Assembly (NCBI RefSeq): GCF_011045125.1
Contig: NZ_JAAKZF010000004.1
Coordinates: 1-64,000, forward strand
Source of the DNA: Allomesorhizobium camelthorni
GTDB taxonomy: Bacteria > Pseudomonadota > Alphaproteobacteria > Rhizobiales > Rhizobiaceae
Direction: 5' to 3'
DNA: 64,000 nt
Part shown: positions 30,553 to 38,217 of the stretch, piece by piece
How positions within the stretch are numbered: position 1 is the first letter of the stretch
Layout of the letters: each line of letters opens with the position of its first letter
Translations under genes and position numbers: made by a program
The notes under the pieces: generated by a model
The model's input: only the letters and a program-made list of their open reading frames with translations
Databases searched by the model: none
What the model was told of the DNA's origin: nothing

Positions 30553-30615
30553 GCGTGATCCCGAACCGAAGGTCCGCCTAGCGAAAAGTTGCAGACTTTT
30601 CAGGCAAGATCATGC
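30553..30615. repeat. Dispersed palindromic repeat, copy 1
   Basis: It begins gcgtgatcccgaa, carries the core aaaagttgcagacttttc (30583-30600) and ends gatcatgc (30608-30615). The same ends and core occur at 63877-63918, where the element is 21 bp shorter. This copy has an additional ccgaaggtccgcctag-like segment between the left end and the core. Confidence 0.75.
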
Positions 30616-30695
30616 ATCAAACGTCGGCCTCGCCCGTTTTTCGCCACGACTTTTGGGCAGACGACTGCCTGGAAATCAGACTGGAGCATTGAATC

Positions 30696-31925
30696 ATGAA
30701 ATCGCGAACGACCGCGCTCGCGCTGCTGGCAGCCATGGCGGCAACGCCTGCGCTTGCTCAGGAGTGCGGCGGCGATTTCGATGCGTGGCGCACGGCTGTC
30801 GCGACCGAAGCCAGGGCTGCGGGCGTCGGCGACACTGGCCTTGCGGCGCTGCAGCGGGCGAGCGTTGACCGGAAGGTGCTGGAGCGCGACCGCGCCCAGG
30901 GCGTCTTCACGCAGAACTTCATCGAATTTTCCTCCCGCATGATCTCCGACTACCGGCTGCAGCAGGGCGCCGCCAATCTCAAGAAATATGCCGATGTCTT
31001 CGCCCGCGCCGAACAGGAATTCGGAGTGCAGGGGCCTGTCATCGCCGCTTTCTGGGCTCTGGAGACGGATTTTGGTGCAGTCCAAGGCGATTTCGGCACC
31101 GTCAATGCGCTGCTGACGCTCGCGCATGACTGCCGGCGACCCGAACTTTTCCGCCCCCAGGTGGTGCCGCTGCTCACCTTGATTGACCAGGGCATCCTGC
31201 CCGCTAACGTCAAAGGCGCCTGGGCCGGGGAAGTCGGCCAGACCCAGATCCTGCCCTCCGACTATCTGGCGCGCGGCGTCGATGGCGACGGCGACGGCTT
31301 CGTCGACCTGCGCAACAGCGCGCCCGACGTGATCATGACGACCGGCAACAAGATCCTGTCGCGCGGCTGGAAGCGCGGAGAGCCGTGGATCGAGGAAGTC
31401 CGCGTGCCCGAAACCATGCCTTGGGAACAGACCGGCCGCACCAACAAGCTGCCTCTGTCGCAATGGGCTGCATGGGGCGTGACCCGACGCGACGGCGCGC
31501 CGCTCGCCGACAACGGGCTGAAGGCCGGACTGGTCCTGCCTATGGGCCACAAGGGCCCGGCCTTCCTCACCTATGACAATTACGACGTCTATCTCGAATG
31601 GAACCAGTCGATCACCTACACGATGACGGCCGCCAATCTCGCCGCCCGGCTTGCCGGCGCGCCGGCCTATGATAGGCGCAACCCCGAGCCGGGGCTCGAC
31701 GGCGACCAGATGAAGGAGCTGCAGCACAGGCTCCAGGCGAAAGGCTACGATGTCGGCGGCATCGACGGCATCCTCGGCACCAACACCCGCGAGGCCGTCC
31801 GCAAGGAGCAGATGCGCCTCGGCCTGCCGGTCGATGGCTGGCCGACGCCGGCTCTGCTGGCGGGTCTGGATGAAGCAGGCGAGGCAGTCGGGGAAGAAGA
31901 GGGGAGTAAGGGAGCAGTGGAGTAA
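30696..31925 (+). CDS. Lytic murein transglycosylase (MltB family)
   Basis: A 409-residue exported protein with a signal peptide cut after ALAQ (about residue 22). The SLT_2 (MltB) domain covers about 25-320, with catalytic E123 in AFWALETDFG and downstream AGEVGQTQILPSDY. The C-terminal PG_binding_1 domain (about 340-400) contains LQAKGYDVGGIDGILG. It cleaves glycan strands to 1,6-anhydro products. No lipobox is seen, so it is likely soluble in the periplasm. With the GH25 gene upstream it makes a small wall-remodelling pair. Confidence 0.9.
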   Translation: MKSRTTALALLAAMAATPALAQECGGDFDAWRTAVATEARAAGVGDTGLAALQRASVDRKVLERDRAQGVFTQNFIEFSSRMISDYRLQQGAANLKKYADVFARAEQEFGVQGPVIAAFWALETDFGAVQGDFGTVNALLTLAHDCRRPELFRPQVVPLLTLIDQGILPANVKGAWAGEVGQTQILPSDYLARGVDGDGDGFVDLRNSAPDVIMTTGNKILSRGWKRGEPWIEEVRVPETMPWEQTGRTNKLPLSQWAAWGVTRRDGAPLADNGLKAGLVLPMGHKGPAFLTYDNYDVYLEWNQSITYTMTAANLAARLAGAPAYDRRNPEPGLDGDQMKELQHRLQAKGYDVGGIDGILGTNTREAVRKEQMRLGLPVDGWPTPALLAGLDEAGEAVGEEEGSKGAVE

Positions 31926-31970
31926 AGGGCTTCCAACGAAGCCACACCTACTGCCCTACTCCCTACTCGT

Positions 31971-33194
31971 TCATTCCGCCGCCATGGTCTCCATGCTGGC
32001 AAGGCCCTGCGGTGCATCGCCCGCCTCGAACGGCGTCGTGACTTCGATGAAGGTGTCGGGATAGAAGCCGTTGAACCGCGTCCTGAGCGACAGCGAATAG
32101 GCGCCGATATGGCCGATCTCGATCCAGTCGCCGGTGTCGATCGTCTCGGGCAGCCAAAACGGCCGTGACAATATGTCGACGGAATCGCAGGTCGCGCCGC
32201 ACACCTTGAATGGCACGATGTTCTGCTCCGAGCCATTGCGCGAGCGGATCGCCGGGTCCGGGATGAACCGGGCCGGCAGCGCCAGCTTGCCGGTCCAGCT
32301 GTCCGACAGCGACGCCCAGATGCCGTCATTGATGTAGATGCGGCGGCCTTTTCTCAGCAAGACGCGCACGATGAGCGAGAACGCGCCCGCCACGATGACG
32401 CGGCCGGGCTCGGCGACGAGCGGCATCTCGTCGAACTGGTATTCTTTCAGATCGCCGCGCAGCCTTGACATGATCTGGCCGATCGACGGCATTTCCGGCT
32501 TCTTGCTGTTGGGATCGCTGCCGTAGTCGGCGGGAAAGCCGCCGCCGACGTCGAGCCCGGCGATATCGAAGCTGACGCGGTTTCGCACCCAGTCGGCGGA
32601 AGCCAGGGCCCGCTCATAGGTGTCGGGATCCTGGATCTGGCTGCCGACATGGAAGCACAGCCCGACCTTGTAGCCGTTGCGGTTCAGCCGCTCGGCGAGC
32701 TCGACCGCATATGCCGGTCCAGCTCCGAATTTTTTCGACAGCTCATAGGCCGCCGAACCCTTGGTCTGGATGCGCACGAACACCGTGATCGCGCCGGGAT
32801 CGATGTCGAGCGCCCGCACCACCCGCGTCAGCTTGGTGATCTCGTCCTCATGGTCGACCGCGATCACCCTTATGCTGTATTTCTCCAGCGCCAGGCGAAT
32901 GTCGGACTGTGCTTTCACCGGATGCATGTAGAGCATCTCGGCGTCGGTCGAGACGGCCCGGACAGCGGCGAATTCGCCGGGCGATGCCACATCGAATGCC
33001 ATTACGCCGGCCTCGACCAGCGTCTTCAGCACCATATGCTCGCCATTGGTCTTCACGGCATAGGCGGTTTTGCCCGGAAACATGTCCATGAACTGCCGGC
33101 AGTCGGCCTTCAGCACCTCGGGGCGAAAGCAATAGACCGGATCGTCGGGACGAAGGGCGAGAGCGGCCGCTTTCGCATTCTCGAATCGCTGCAT
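31971..33194 (-). CDS. Type III PLP decarboxylase (ornithine/lysine decarboxylase)
   Basis: A 407-residue alanine-racemase-fold decarboxylase, the eukaryotic-type ODC family found in rhizobia, making putrescine or cadaverine. The pyridoxal lysine is in TAYAVKTN (about residue 46). FHVGSQ, GLDVGGGFP, EPGR and the catalytic cysteine loop CGATCDSVD (about residue 335) are all present. Some rhizobial members use both ornithine and lysine, so substrate choice is open. The ATG at 33194 follows a GAGGAG site and is preferred to one six codons upstream. Confidence 0.87.
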   Translation of the reverse strand: MQRFENAKAAALALRPDDPVYCFRPEVLKADCRQFMDMFPGKTAYAVKTNGEHMVLKTLVEAGVMAFDVASPGEFAAVRAVSTDAEMLYMHPVKAQSDIRLALEKYSIRVIAVDHEDEITKLTRVVRALDIDPGAITVFVRIQTKGSAAYELSKKFGAGPAYAVELAERLNRNGYKVGLCFHVGSQIQDPDTYERALASADWVRNRVSFDIAGLDVGGGFPADYGSDPNSKKPEMPSIGQIMSRLRGDLKEYQFDEMPLVAEPGRVIVAGAFSLIVRVLLRKGRRIYINDGIWASLSDSWTGKLALPARFIPDPAIRSRNGSEQNIVPFKVCGATCDSVDILSRPFWLPETIDTGDWIEIGHIGAYSLSLRTRFNGFYPDTFIEVTTPFEAGDAPQGLASMETMAAE

Positions 33195-33330
33195 CGGGTG
33201 CTCCTCGACCAATCGCCGTTACTTAGAACACGTTCGCCGCAAAGGGAACGATTCTGTGCCAACGGGAATCGGGTGGCTGCCGCCAGCGAATGCCGCTAAG
33301 CCTTGCACGAACATTCTCTCAGAGGCTTCG

Positions 33331-34248
33331 ATGACAGCGGTCACAGCGCCGGTTTCAGCTCAGAAAATCATGACGGCTCGCGATTGGGCGCAGCTTTTCC
33401 TGCTGGGCGCGATCTGGGGCGGCTCTTTCTTCTTCGCCCGCATTGCTGTCGCCGAAATCCCGCCGCTGACACTGGTGCTGTTCCGCGTCGCCATCGCCGC
33501 CATCGCCCTGCACCTCTATCTCCTGGCGCGAGGCCCATCCTTCAAGCTCGCTTTGCCCCATGCCTCCAGCTTCTTCCTGCTGGCGCTCTTGAACAACGTC
33601 ATCCCTTTCTCGCTGATCTTCGCCGGCCAGACCGTGCTCGGCGCGGGTCTTGCTTCGGTGCTCAACGCCACCACGCCGTTCTGGACGCTGATCATCGCCA
33701 ACATGCTGACCAGCGACGAGAAGCTGAGCTGGAACAAGGTCGCCGGCATCCTGCTCGGCGTCGCCGGCACGGCGGTGATGATCGGGCCGGGCCTGATCGC
33801 GGGCCTGGGCGGGCCGGTCTGGGCCAAGTTCGCGCTTGTCGGCGCTTCGCTCTCCTACGCCTTCGCGCTGATCGTCGCCCGCCGTTTCAAGGGTGTGCCG
33901 CCTGCCGTGGTTGCGACCGGCCAACTGACCGCATCGACGGTCATGATGCTGCCCGTCGTGCTCGTCATGCACGGCACAGTGGGCTTGTTCGATGCAAGCG
34001 CGCCTGTATGGACGGCGGTGCTTGCGCTGGCGCTTGTTTCCACGGCCTTTGCCTACATACTCTATTTCAACATCGTTGCGTCCGCCGGCGCCACCAATGC
34101 CTCGTTGGTCACGCTGATCGTTCCGGCGAGCGCCATCCTGCTCGGCACGGCCTTTCTCGGCGAACGGCTTGATCTTTTCGAAATGGCTGGCATGGCGCTG
34201 ATCGCATTCGGCCTGGTCACGATCGACGGCAGGCTGCTGCGCCGGTAA
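33331..34248 (+). CDS. EamA/DMT-family transporter
   Basis: A 305-residue inner-membrane protein with ten predicted helices in two EamA repeats (about 20-150 and 165-300). The motifs GAIWGGSFFFARIAV and ATTPFWTLIIA match drug/metabolite transporters. Substrate is unknown. The start at 33331 is preferred because the family begins with the short cytoplasmic tail before the first helix and an AGAGG site precedes it. It is divergent from the decarboxylase gene, so polyamine or amino-acid export is one possibility. Confidence 0.85.
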   Translation: MTAVTAPVSAQKIMTARDWAQLFLLGAIWGGSFFFARIAVAEIPPLTLVLFRVAIAAIALHLYLLARGPSFKLALPHASSFFLLALLNNVIPFSLIFAGQTVLGAGLASVLNATTPFWTLIIANMLTSDEKLSWNKVAGILLGVAGTAVMIGPGLIAGLGGPVWAKFALVGASLSYAFALIVARRFKGVPPAVVATGQLTASTVMMLPVVLVMHGTVGLFDASAPVWTAVLALALVSTAFAYILYFNIVASAGATNASLVTLIVPASAILLGTAFLGERLDLFEMAGMALIAFGLVTIDGRLLRR

Positions 34249-34369
34249 CGCGATTTGCACTTTTGTTCACAGGCCGTGAAGCCGATTTTAGGCGAATATT
34301 TTCAAGAACTAACGCGACGCGGCAGGTCGGAATTTCCACATTTCTTCCGCAATGCAGCACGTTTTCCGC

Positions 34370-34397
34370 TTGCCTGTTGCCTAAAGTCCCCTAGACT
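34370..34397 (+). promoter_or_regulatory. Candidate promoter of the 28-codon ORF
   Basis: A -35 TTGCCT (34370-34375) and -10 TAGACT (34392-34397) are spaced by 16 bp. They lie about 30 bases upstream of a strong AAGGAGG ribosome binding site. Confidence 0.5.
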
Positions 34398-34427
34398 CCG
34401 GCTGCAGCTCTAACAAGGAGGCTACGC

Positions 34428-34514
34428 ATGGGACTTACACGGCCAATCAACGCATTGATGATTTGTGCTGCGTTCGCCTTTATTGGCGCCCTGATCATGG
34501 GAGTTCTTCCTTAA
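34428..34514 (+). CDS. 28-residue single-helix membrane protein
   Basis: The ATG at 34428 follows AAGGAGG with 6-base spacing. The product starts MGLTRPINALMICAAF, continues with a hydrophobic helix through FIGALIMGV and stops after a final Pro. It has a positive N-terminal tail and one transmembrane helix. A candidate promoter lies upstream and a perfect terminator downstream (34561-34590), so it looks like an independent gene. The function is unknown; small membrane peptides of this kind often regulate a larger membrane complex. I know of no named homologue. Confidence 0.75.
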   Translation: MGLTRPINALMICAAFAFIGALIMGVLP

Positions 34515-34560
34515 GCCACCGAAGCTTGGAGGAGGCCAGCACAGTCTGGCAGGAATAGCG

Positions 34561-34590
34561 AAAAGGCCGGGTCAATCGCCCGGCCTTTTT
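34561..34590. terminator. Bidirectional intrinsic terminator
   Basis: The stem aaaaggccggg (34561-34571) pairs with cccggcctttt (34579-34589), with a T-run on the plus strand and U-rich pairing on the minus strand. It serves the small ORF on plus and metF on minus. Confidence 0.85.
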
Positions 34591-34598
34591 CTATTGGT

Positions 34599-35522
34599 TC
34601 ATGCCGCTGCGAAGCCTTCGGCCGCGGCTGTCGTGTCATGAGCGCGGATGCCGATCATATGACAGATCGCAACGACGAGGTCGGCGCGGTTCATCGTATA
34701 GAAATGGAAATCGCTCACCCCGCGTTCGACCAGATCCATTACCTGCTCGGCCGCTACCGCCGAGGCAACCAACGCATGCGTCTGCGGATCGTCATCCAGC
34801 CCCTCGAAGCGCTCCGCCAGCCAGGCCGGGACATGCGCGCCAGCCCTTGACGAGAAGTTCGCCACCTGCCGGAAATTGTGAACCGGCTGGACGCCCGGCA
34901 CGATTGGAATATAGATGCCGGCCCGGCGCACCCGCTCGACATAGCGCTCGTAAATATCGTTGTCGAAGAAGAACTGGGTGATCGCGCGCGTCGCGCCATT
35001 GTCGACCTTGCGCTTCAGCATCTCGATGTCGGTCGCGAAATCCGGGCTTTCCGGATGCTTCTCGGGATAGGCGGCGACGGAAATGTCGAAATCCGAAATC
35101 GCGCGCAGCCCAGCCACCAGTTCCGCGCCGTTCTCGTACCCTCCCGGATAGGGAGTATAGGCCTGGCCGACGCCGGATGCAGGGTCGCCGCGCAAAGCGA
35201 CGAAGCGCTTGATCCCGAGCGCATCATATTCGCGGATAACAGTGTTCACCTCGTCCCTCGAAGCGCCGACGCAGGTCAGGTGAGCCGCCGCCGAAATGCT
35301 CGTGTCGGTCAGGATACGCTTGACCGTCCGGGCGGTGCGCTCACGTGTCGAGCCGCCGGCGCCATAGGTCACCGAGACGAATTTCGGCTGCAGCGGCTCG
35401 AGCCGCGTCACCGTGTTCCACAGCCGCGCCTCCATTTCGTCGGTCTTGGGAGGGAAGAACTCGAACGAGACGCGGATCCTGTCGCCGATGTCGGGGCGGC
35501 GCGAAAAACGGAACTGGTTCAT
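34599..35522 (-). CDS. metF: Methylenetetrahydrofolate reductase MetF
   Basis: A 307-residue flavoprotein reducing 5,10-methylene-THF to 5-methyl-THF for methionine synthesis. The N-terminal SFEFFPPKT holds the catalytic glutamate. HLTCVGAS, the FVALRGDPA segment and FFDNDIYERYVERVR fit the TIM-barrel family. The ATG at 35522 overlaps the stop of the upstream regulator gene (TGATG), so the two are translated together. A longer in-frame start lies within the regulator and is rejected. Control by the upstream SahR-like regulator is likely. Confidence 0.94.
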   Translation of the reverse strand: MNQFRFSRRPDIGDRIRVSFEFFPPKTDEMEARLWNTVTRLEPLQPKFVSVTYGAGGSTRERTARTVKRILTDTSISAAAHLTCVGASRDEVNTVIREYDALGIKRFVALRGDPASGVGQAYTPYPGGYENGAELVAGLRAISDFDISVAAYPEKHPESPDFATDIEMLKRKVDNGATRAITQFFFDNDIYERYVERVRRAGIYIPIVPGVQPVHNFRQVANFSSRAGAHVPAWLAERFEGLDDDPQTHALVASAVAAEQVMDLVERGVSDFHFYTMNRADLVVAICHMIGIRAHDTTAAAEGFAAA

Positions 35523-36526
35523 CAGGCGGTTTCCCTCTGCTCGGCGTTTCGCGCCGGGTCGGCAATCAGCATACGGCGGTCGCGCCCGAGCCACAGCTTC
35601 ACGGTAAGCTTCGCCTCGGTCGCGGCGCGCGGCTCGAAATCCAGCGTCTCCTCGAGATCGAGCCCGGCCTCGGCGAACCATTCGGCGATCTGGCGATCGG
35701 AAAAGCCGAGCCTGATATGGGCATGCTCCTCGCGCAGGAATTCCAGCGCATGCGGTGCGAAATCGACGATGACCAGCCTGCCCGACGGCCGCAGCAGGCG
35801 CGCAGCTTCGCGGATGCCGGTTGCCGGATCGTCGAGATAGTGCAGAACCTGGTGCATGGTCACCAGGTCGAAAGCGTCGCGCTCAACCGGCGGCGCAAAG
35901 ATGTCGCCCTGCCGCACCTGTGCGTTCGACACCCCCGCTCTGTCCAGATTGGCGCGCGCGACTGTCAGCATTTCGCGCGACATGTCGATGCCGACGCCGC
36001 GCTTGTATAGCGGCGCGAAAAGCTCCAGCAGCCGGCCGGTGCCGGTGCCGAGATCAAGCATGGACTGGAAAGGCCGTTTCCCGACGAGCTTCAGCAGCGC
36101 CGCCTCAACGGCGCGGTCCGGCGCGTGCAGCGACCGTATCTGGTCCCAACTTGCGGCGTTGCGGCTAAAATAGGAGGCGGCGCGCTCCTGGCGCTTGCGC
36201 TTGACGCTGGCCAGCCGCTCCAGATCGCGCTCGATCTGCGGATCGCCATCATGCACCCGCGACACCAGCCCGTTCACGAAATCGCGGGCCGCGTCGTCGT
36301 CCGACAACCGGAAGAATGCCCACGAACCCTCTTGATAGCGCTCGATCAGTCCCGCTTCGAGCAAGAGCTTGAGATGGCGCGAAACACGCGGCTGAGACTG
36401 GTTGAGAATTTCGGTCAGGTCCGAAACGGTGAGATCGCCGCGCGAAATCAACGCGAGGATCCGCAAACGGCTGGATTCGGCCGCCGCCTTCAATGTATCA
36501 ACCATCAGGTCCAGGGTTACGCGCAT
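35522..36526 (-). CDS. SahR-like regulator: ArsR domain fused to a methyltransferase fold
   Basis: A 334-residue fusion. The N-terminal ArsR winged helix (about 1-95) includes SSRLRILALI and SQPRVSRHLKLLLEAGLI. The C-terminal class I methyltransferase fold (about 125-290) has LDLGTGTGRLLELF. Proteins of this build next to methionine genes are known as SahR, in which the methyltransferase-like domain senses S-adenosylhomocysteine rather than acting as an enzyme. The start at 36526 is chosen because a promoter and a 20-bp palindrome (36549-36568) lie immediately upstream. It forms an operon with metF. Confidence 0.8.
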   Translation of the reverse strand: MRVTLDLMVDTLKAAAESSRLRILALISRGDLTVSDLTEILNQSQPRVSRHLKLLLEAGLIERYQEGSWAFFRLSDDDAARDFVNGLVSRVHDGDPQIERDLERLASVKRKRQERAASYFSRNAASWDQIRSLHAPDRAVEAALLKLVGKRPFQSMLDLGTGTGRLLELFAPLYKRGVGIDMSREMLTVARANLDRAGVSNAQVRQGDIFAPPVERDAFDLVTMHQVLHYLDDPATGIREAARLLRPSGRLVIVDFAPHALEFLREEHAHIRLGFSDRQIAEWFAEAGLDLEETLDFEPRAATEAKLTVKLWLGRDRRMLIADPARNAEQRETA

Positions 36527-36548
36527 GATTGTTGATTTACCCAAAAAG

Positions 36549-36568
36549 ACATAAACATATCTTTATGT
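36549..36568. promoter_or_regulatory. 20-bp near-perfect palindrome, probable SahR operator
   Basis: ACATAAACATATCTTTATGT differs from a perfect palindrome at a single base pair position. On the minus strand a -35 TTGCCA (36583-36588) and -10 TAAAGA (36560-36565) with 17-bp spacing place the -10 within the palindrome. This suits autorepression of the sahR-metF operon. Confidence 0.65.
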
Positions 36569-36643
36569 GAAAAATCGACGTCTGGCAACGGCAATGTCGC
36601 GGACGGGCCAGAAAATGACGCGACCGTTTCGGGAGACGCCGGC

Positions 36644-37153
36644 ATGTTTGAAAAGCGCGACGGCGAGATTTCCCTCGCCACCGATCCGGCGGCAATGCCT
36701 CCGGACGGCCATGTCGTGTTCATCGGCCGCATCCGCTCGCCCTGGAAATCGCGTGCCGAATGCCCGAAGAACATGGCCGCCGCGCGCGAGCGCGGGCTGG
36801 CGGCCACGGTCGAGGTCGGCCAGGCTTTCCGGCCGGGGCTCGAAGGGCTCGGCGGCGCGAGCCACGTGATCATCCTGTCCTGGTTCCATCATGCGCCGCG
36901 GAATCTGATTATTCAGAAGCCGCGTCATGCTGCTGAACCCAAAGGCGTTTTCGCGCTGCGCTCTCCTGCCCGACCGAACCCTGTCGGCGTGCATGTGGCG
37001 AAGCTGCTCGCGCTCGATGTTGCGGCCGGCCTGCTGACGCTCGACGCCATCGATGTGCTGGACGGCACGCCGGTGATCGACATAAAGCCCTATTTTGCAT
37101 CGATCGACGCTTTTCCCGACGCTACGACCGCGCGTCGCGAAAGCGGCGAATAG
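36644..37153 (+). CDS. TrmO/TsaA-like tRNA m6t6A37 methyltransferase
   Basis: A 169-residue TsaA/VirR-type beta-barrel protein. E. coli TrmO uses SAM to N6-methylate t6A at position 37 of tRNA-Thr. The sequence VVFIGRIRSPWKSRAECPKN, GLEGLGGASHVIILSWFH and SPARPNPVGVHVAKLL match the family. A GGGAG site precedes the ATG. It is divergent from the SahR-like gene, with the palindrome between them, so coregulation through SAM metabolism is conceivable. It runs into the DUF2293 gene after 2 bases. Confidence 0.83.
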   Translation: MFEKRDGEISLATDPAAMPPDGHVVFIGRIRSPWKSRAECPKNMAAARERGLAATVEVGQAFRPGLEGLGGASHVIILSWFHHAPRNLIIQKPRHAAEPKGVFALRSPARPNPVGVHVAKLLALDVAAGLLTLDAIDVLDGTPVIDIKPYFASIDAFPDATTARRESGE

Positions 37154-37155
37154 CC

Positions 37156-37464
37156 ATGGCCACGGGCCGCCAGCGTGCGATCGCCAAGGCGTTGACGGCG
37201 CTGCTGCCGCTTGCGCCCTATGCCGACACCGAAAAGATCCGCGCCGAGGCCGGCGCCCGGCATTTGAAGACGATGCCACCCGCAATCGCCGTGTGGCTGG
37301 CGGCCATCGCCCACATCCGCCACGAGCATACCGATTACGAAAAGCTGCTCGCTGAGGGCTATGACCGCGATTCGGCGCGCTTCTTCGTCGTCGACCAGAC
37401 CAACGCCGTCCTCACCCGCTGGCGCGCCACGCGGTTGCTCGATCCGGATGAAGACGAGGCATAA
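37156..37464 (+). CDS. DUF2293 protein
   Basis: A 102-residue alpha-helical protein that I recognise as the DUF2293 family (pattern LKTMPPAIAVWLAAIAHIRH, then YEKLLAEGYDRDSARFFV and a C-terminal RWR motif). No catalytic residues are known. It starts two bases after the TrmO-like stop and is probably cotranscribed with it. Confidence 0.75.
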   Translation: MATGRQRAIAKALTALLPLAPYADTEKIRAEAGARHLKTMPPAIAVWLAAIAHIRHEHTDYEKLLAEGYDRDSARFFVVDQTNAVLTRWRATRLLDPDEDEA

Positions 37465-37502
37465 ATGGTGCGTCCTCGAGGCTCCCTGCCCTTACGAGAG
37501 CT

Positions 37503-38120
37503 TCAGGCCCCATAAATCCACTGCTCCGGCACCCGCACCGAAACCTCTTCACCGGCTACGATCGTGCCGGGCTTCTCGACCCAGGCGACCAGCCCGCGCA
37601 GCCGCTTCGCCGCCTTGGGAAACAAGAGCGAACCGGCTTCAATGTCAGGCATGTTCGCGCGCTCGGCGATCTGCCTGCCCGCGATCCGGCACGGCCCATT
37701 CTGCGCATCCACTTTCAGTGTCACGCCGCCCTTGAAGAACAGCATCGTGCCCGAAGGCAGCATCGACAGATGCGGCACGCCGGCCAGAAGCAGGTTGGCG
37801 CCTATCCATTCCGGCTTGATCTCGGCGAGCCCCATGCGCTGGGCGACGGTGGCAAGCTCGTCCGGCGAAACGATCGACAGTTGCCGCTCGTTGCACATTT
37901 CGGTGCCGCGCTGATACCAGGGCTCGCGCCCGCCGGACCTGCGCGTATAGCCGGCATGGATATCTCCTTCGATACCCTCGAAACCGAGCCTTAGCGTCTC
38001 GGCCGCGACCGTCTCGAAATGATCGGCCGGCGCGACATAGAGGCCGGCGACCCTGCCGGTGAACTTTCTTGCGGGAAGGATTTGCGGCTCTCCGTTCAGC
38101 GGAGCGAGCAGGTCGAGCAT
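37503..38120 (-). CDS. MOSC domain protein
   Basis: A 205-residue stand-alone MOSC domain protein. MOSC domains bind molybdenum cofactor and sulfur via a conserved cysteine; the candidate here is in NGPCRIAGRQI (about residue 143). The segment RLGFEGIEGDIHAG and ANLLLAGVPHLSMLPSG fit the fold. The ATG at 38120 is the likely start; an upstream in-frame ATG has no ribosome site. Substrate unknown. It is convergent with DUF2293 and lies 97 bases downstream of the KAS III-like gene on the same strand. Confidence 0.82.
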   Translation of the reverse strand: MLDLLAPLNGEPQILPARKFTGRVAGLYVAPADHFETVAAETLRLGFEGIEGDIHAGYTRRSGGREPWYQRGTEMCNERQLSIVSPDELATVAQRMGLAEIKPEWIGANLLLAGVPHLSMLPSGTMLFFKGGVTLKVDAQNGPCRIAGRQIAERANMPDIEAGSLLFPKAAKRLRGLVAWVEKPGTIVAGEEVSVRVPEQWIYGA

Positions 38121-38217
38121 CGTCGTTTCCCTTATTGAGGATTCGCGCGAAACTGCCGTCGAACGGCCGCCAGGTCCAGCCAAAAAGCCTGATCAACCGA
38201 TGATCGCCGCTGATGCC

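Noticed and set aside
31880-31975. GGAGTA/TACTCC-rich segment as terminator between mltB-like and decarboxylase genes
   Set aside because: The inverted similarity is imperfect and partly inside the coding end; no T-run follows.
35522-36640. SAM or SAH riboswitch before metF
   Set aside because: The sahR start is about 25 bases from the predicted transcript start, leaving no room for an aptamer; the palindrome and ArsR-type regulator explain control better.
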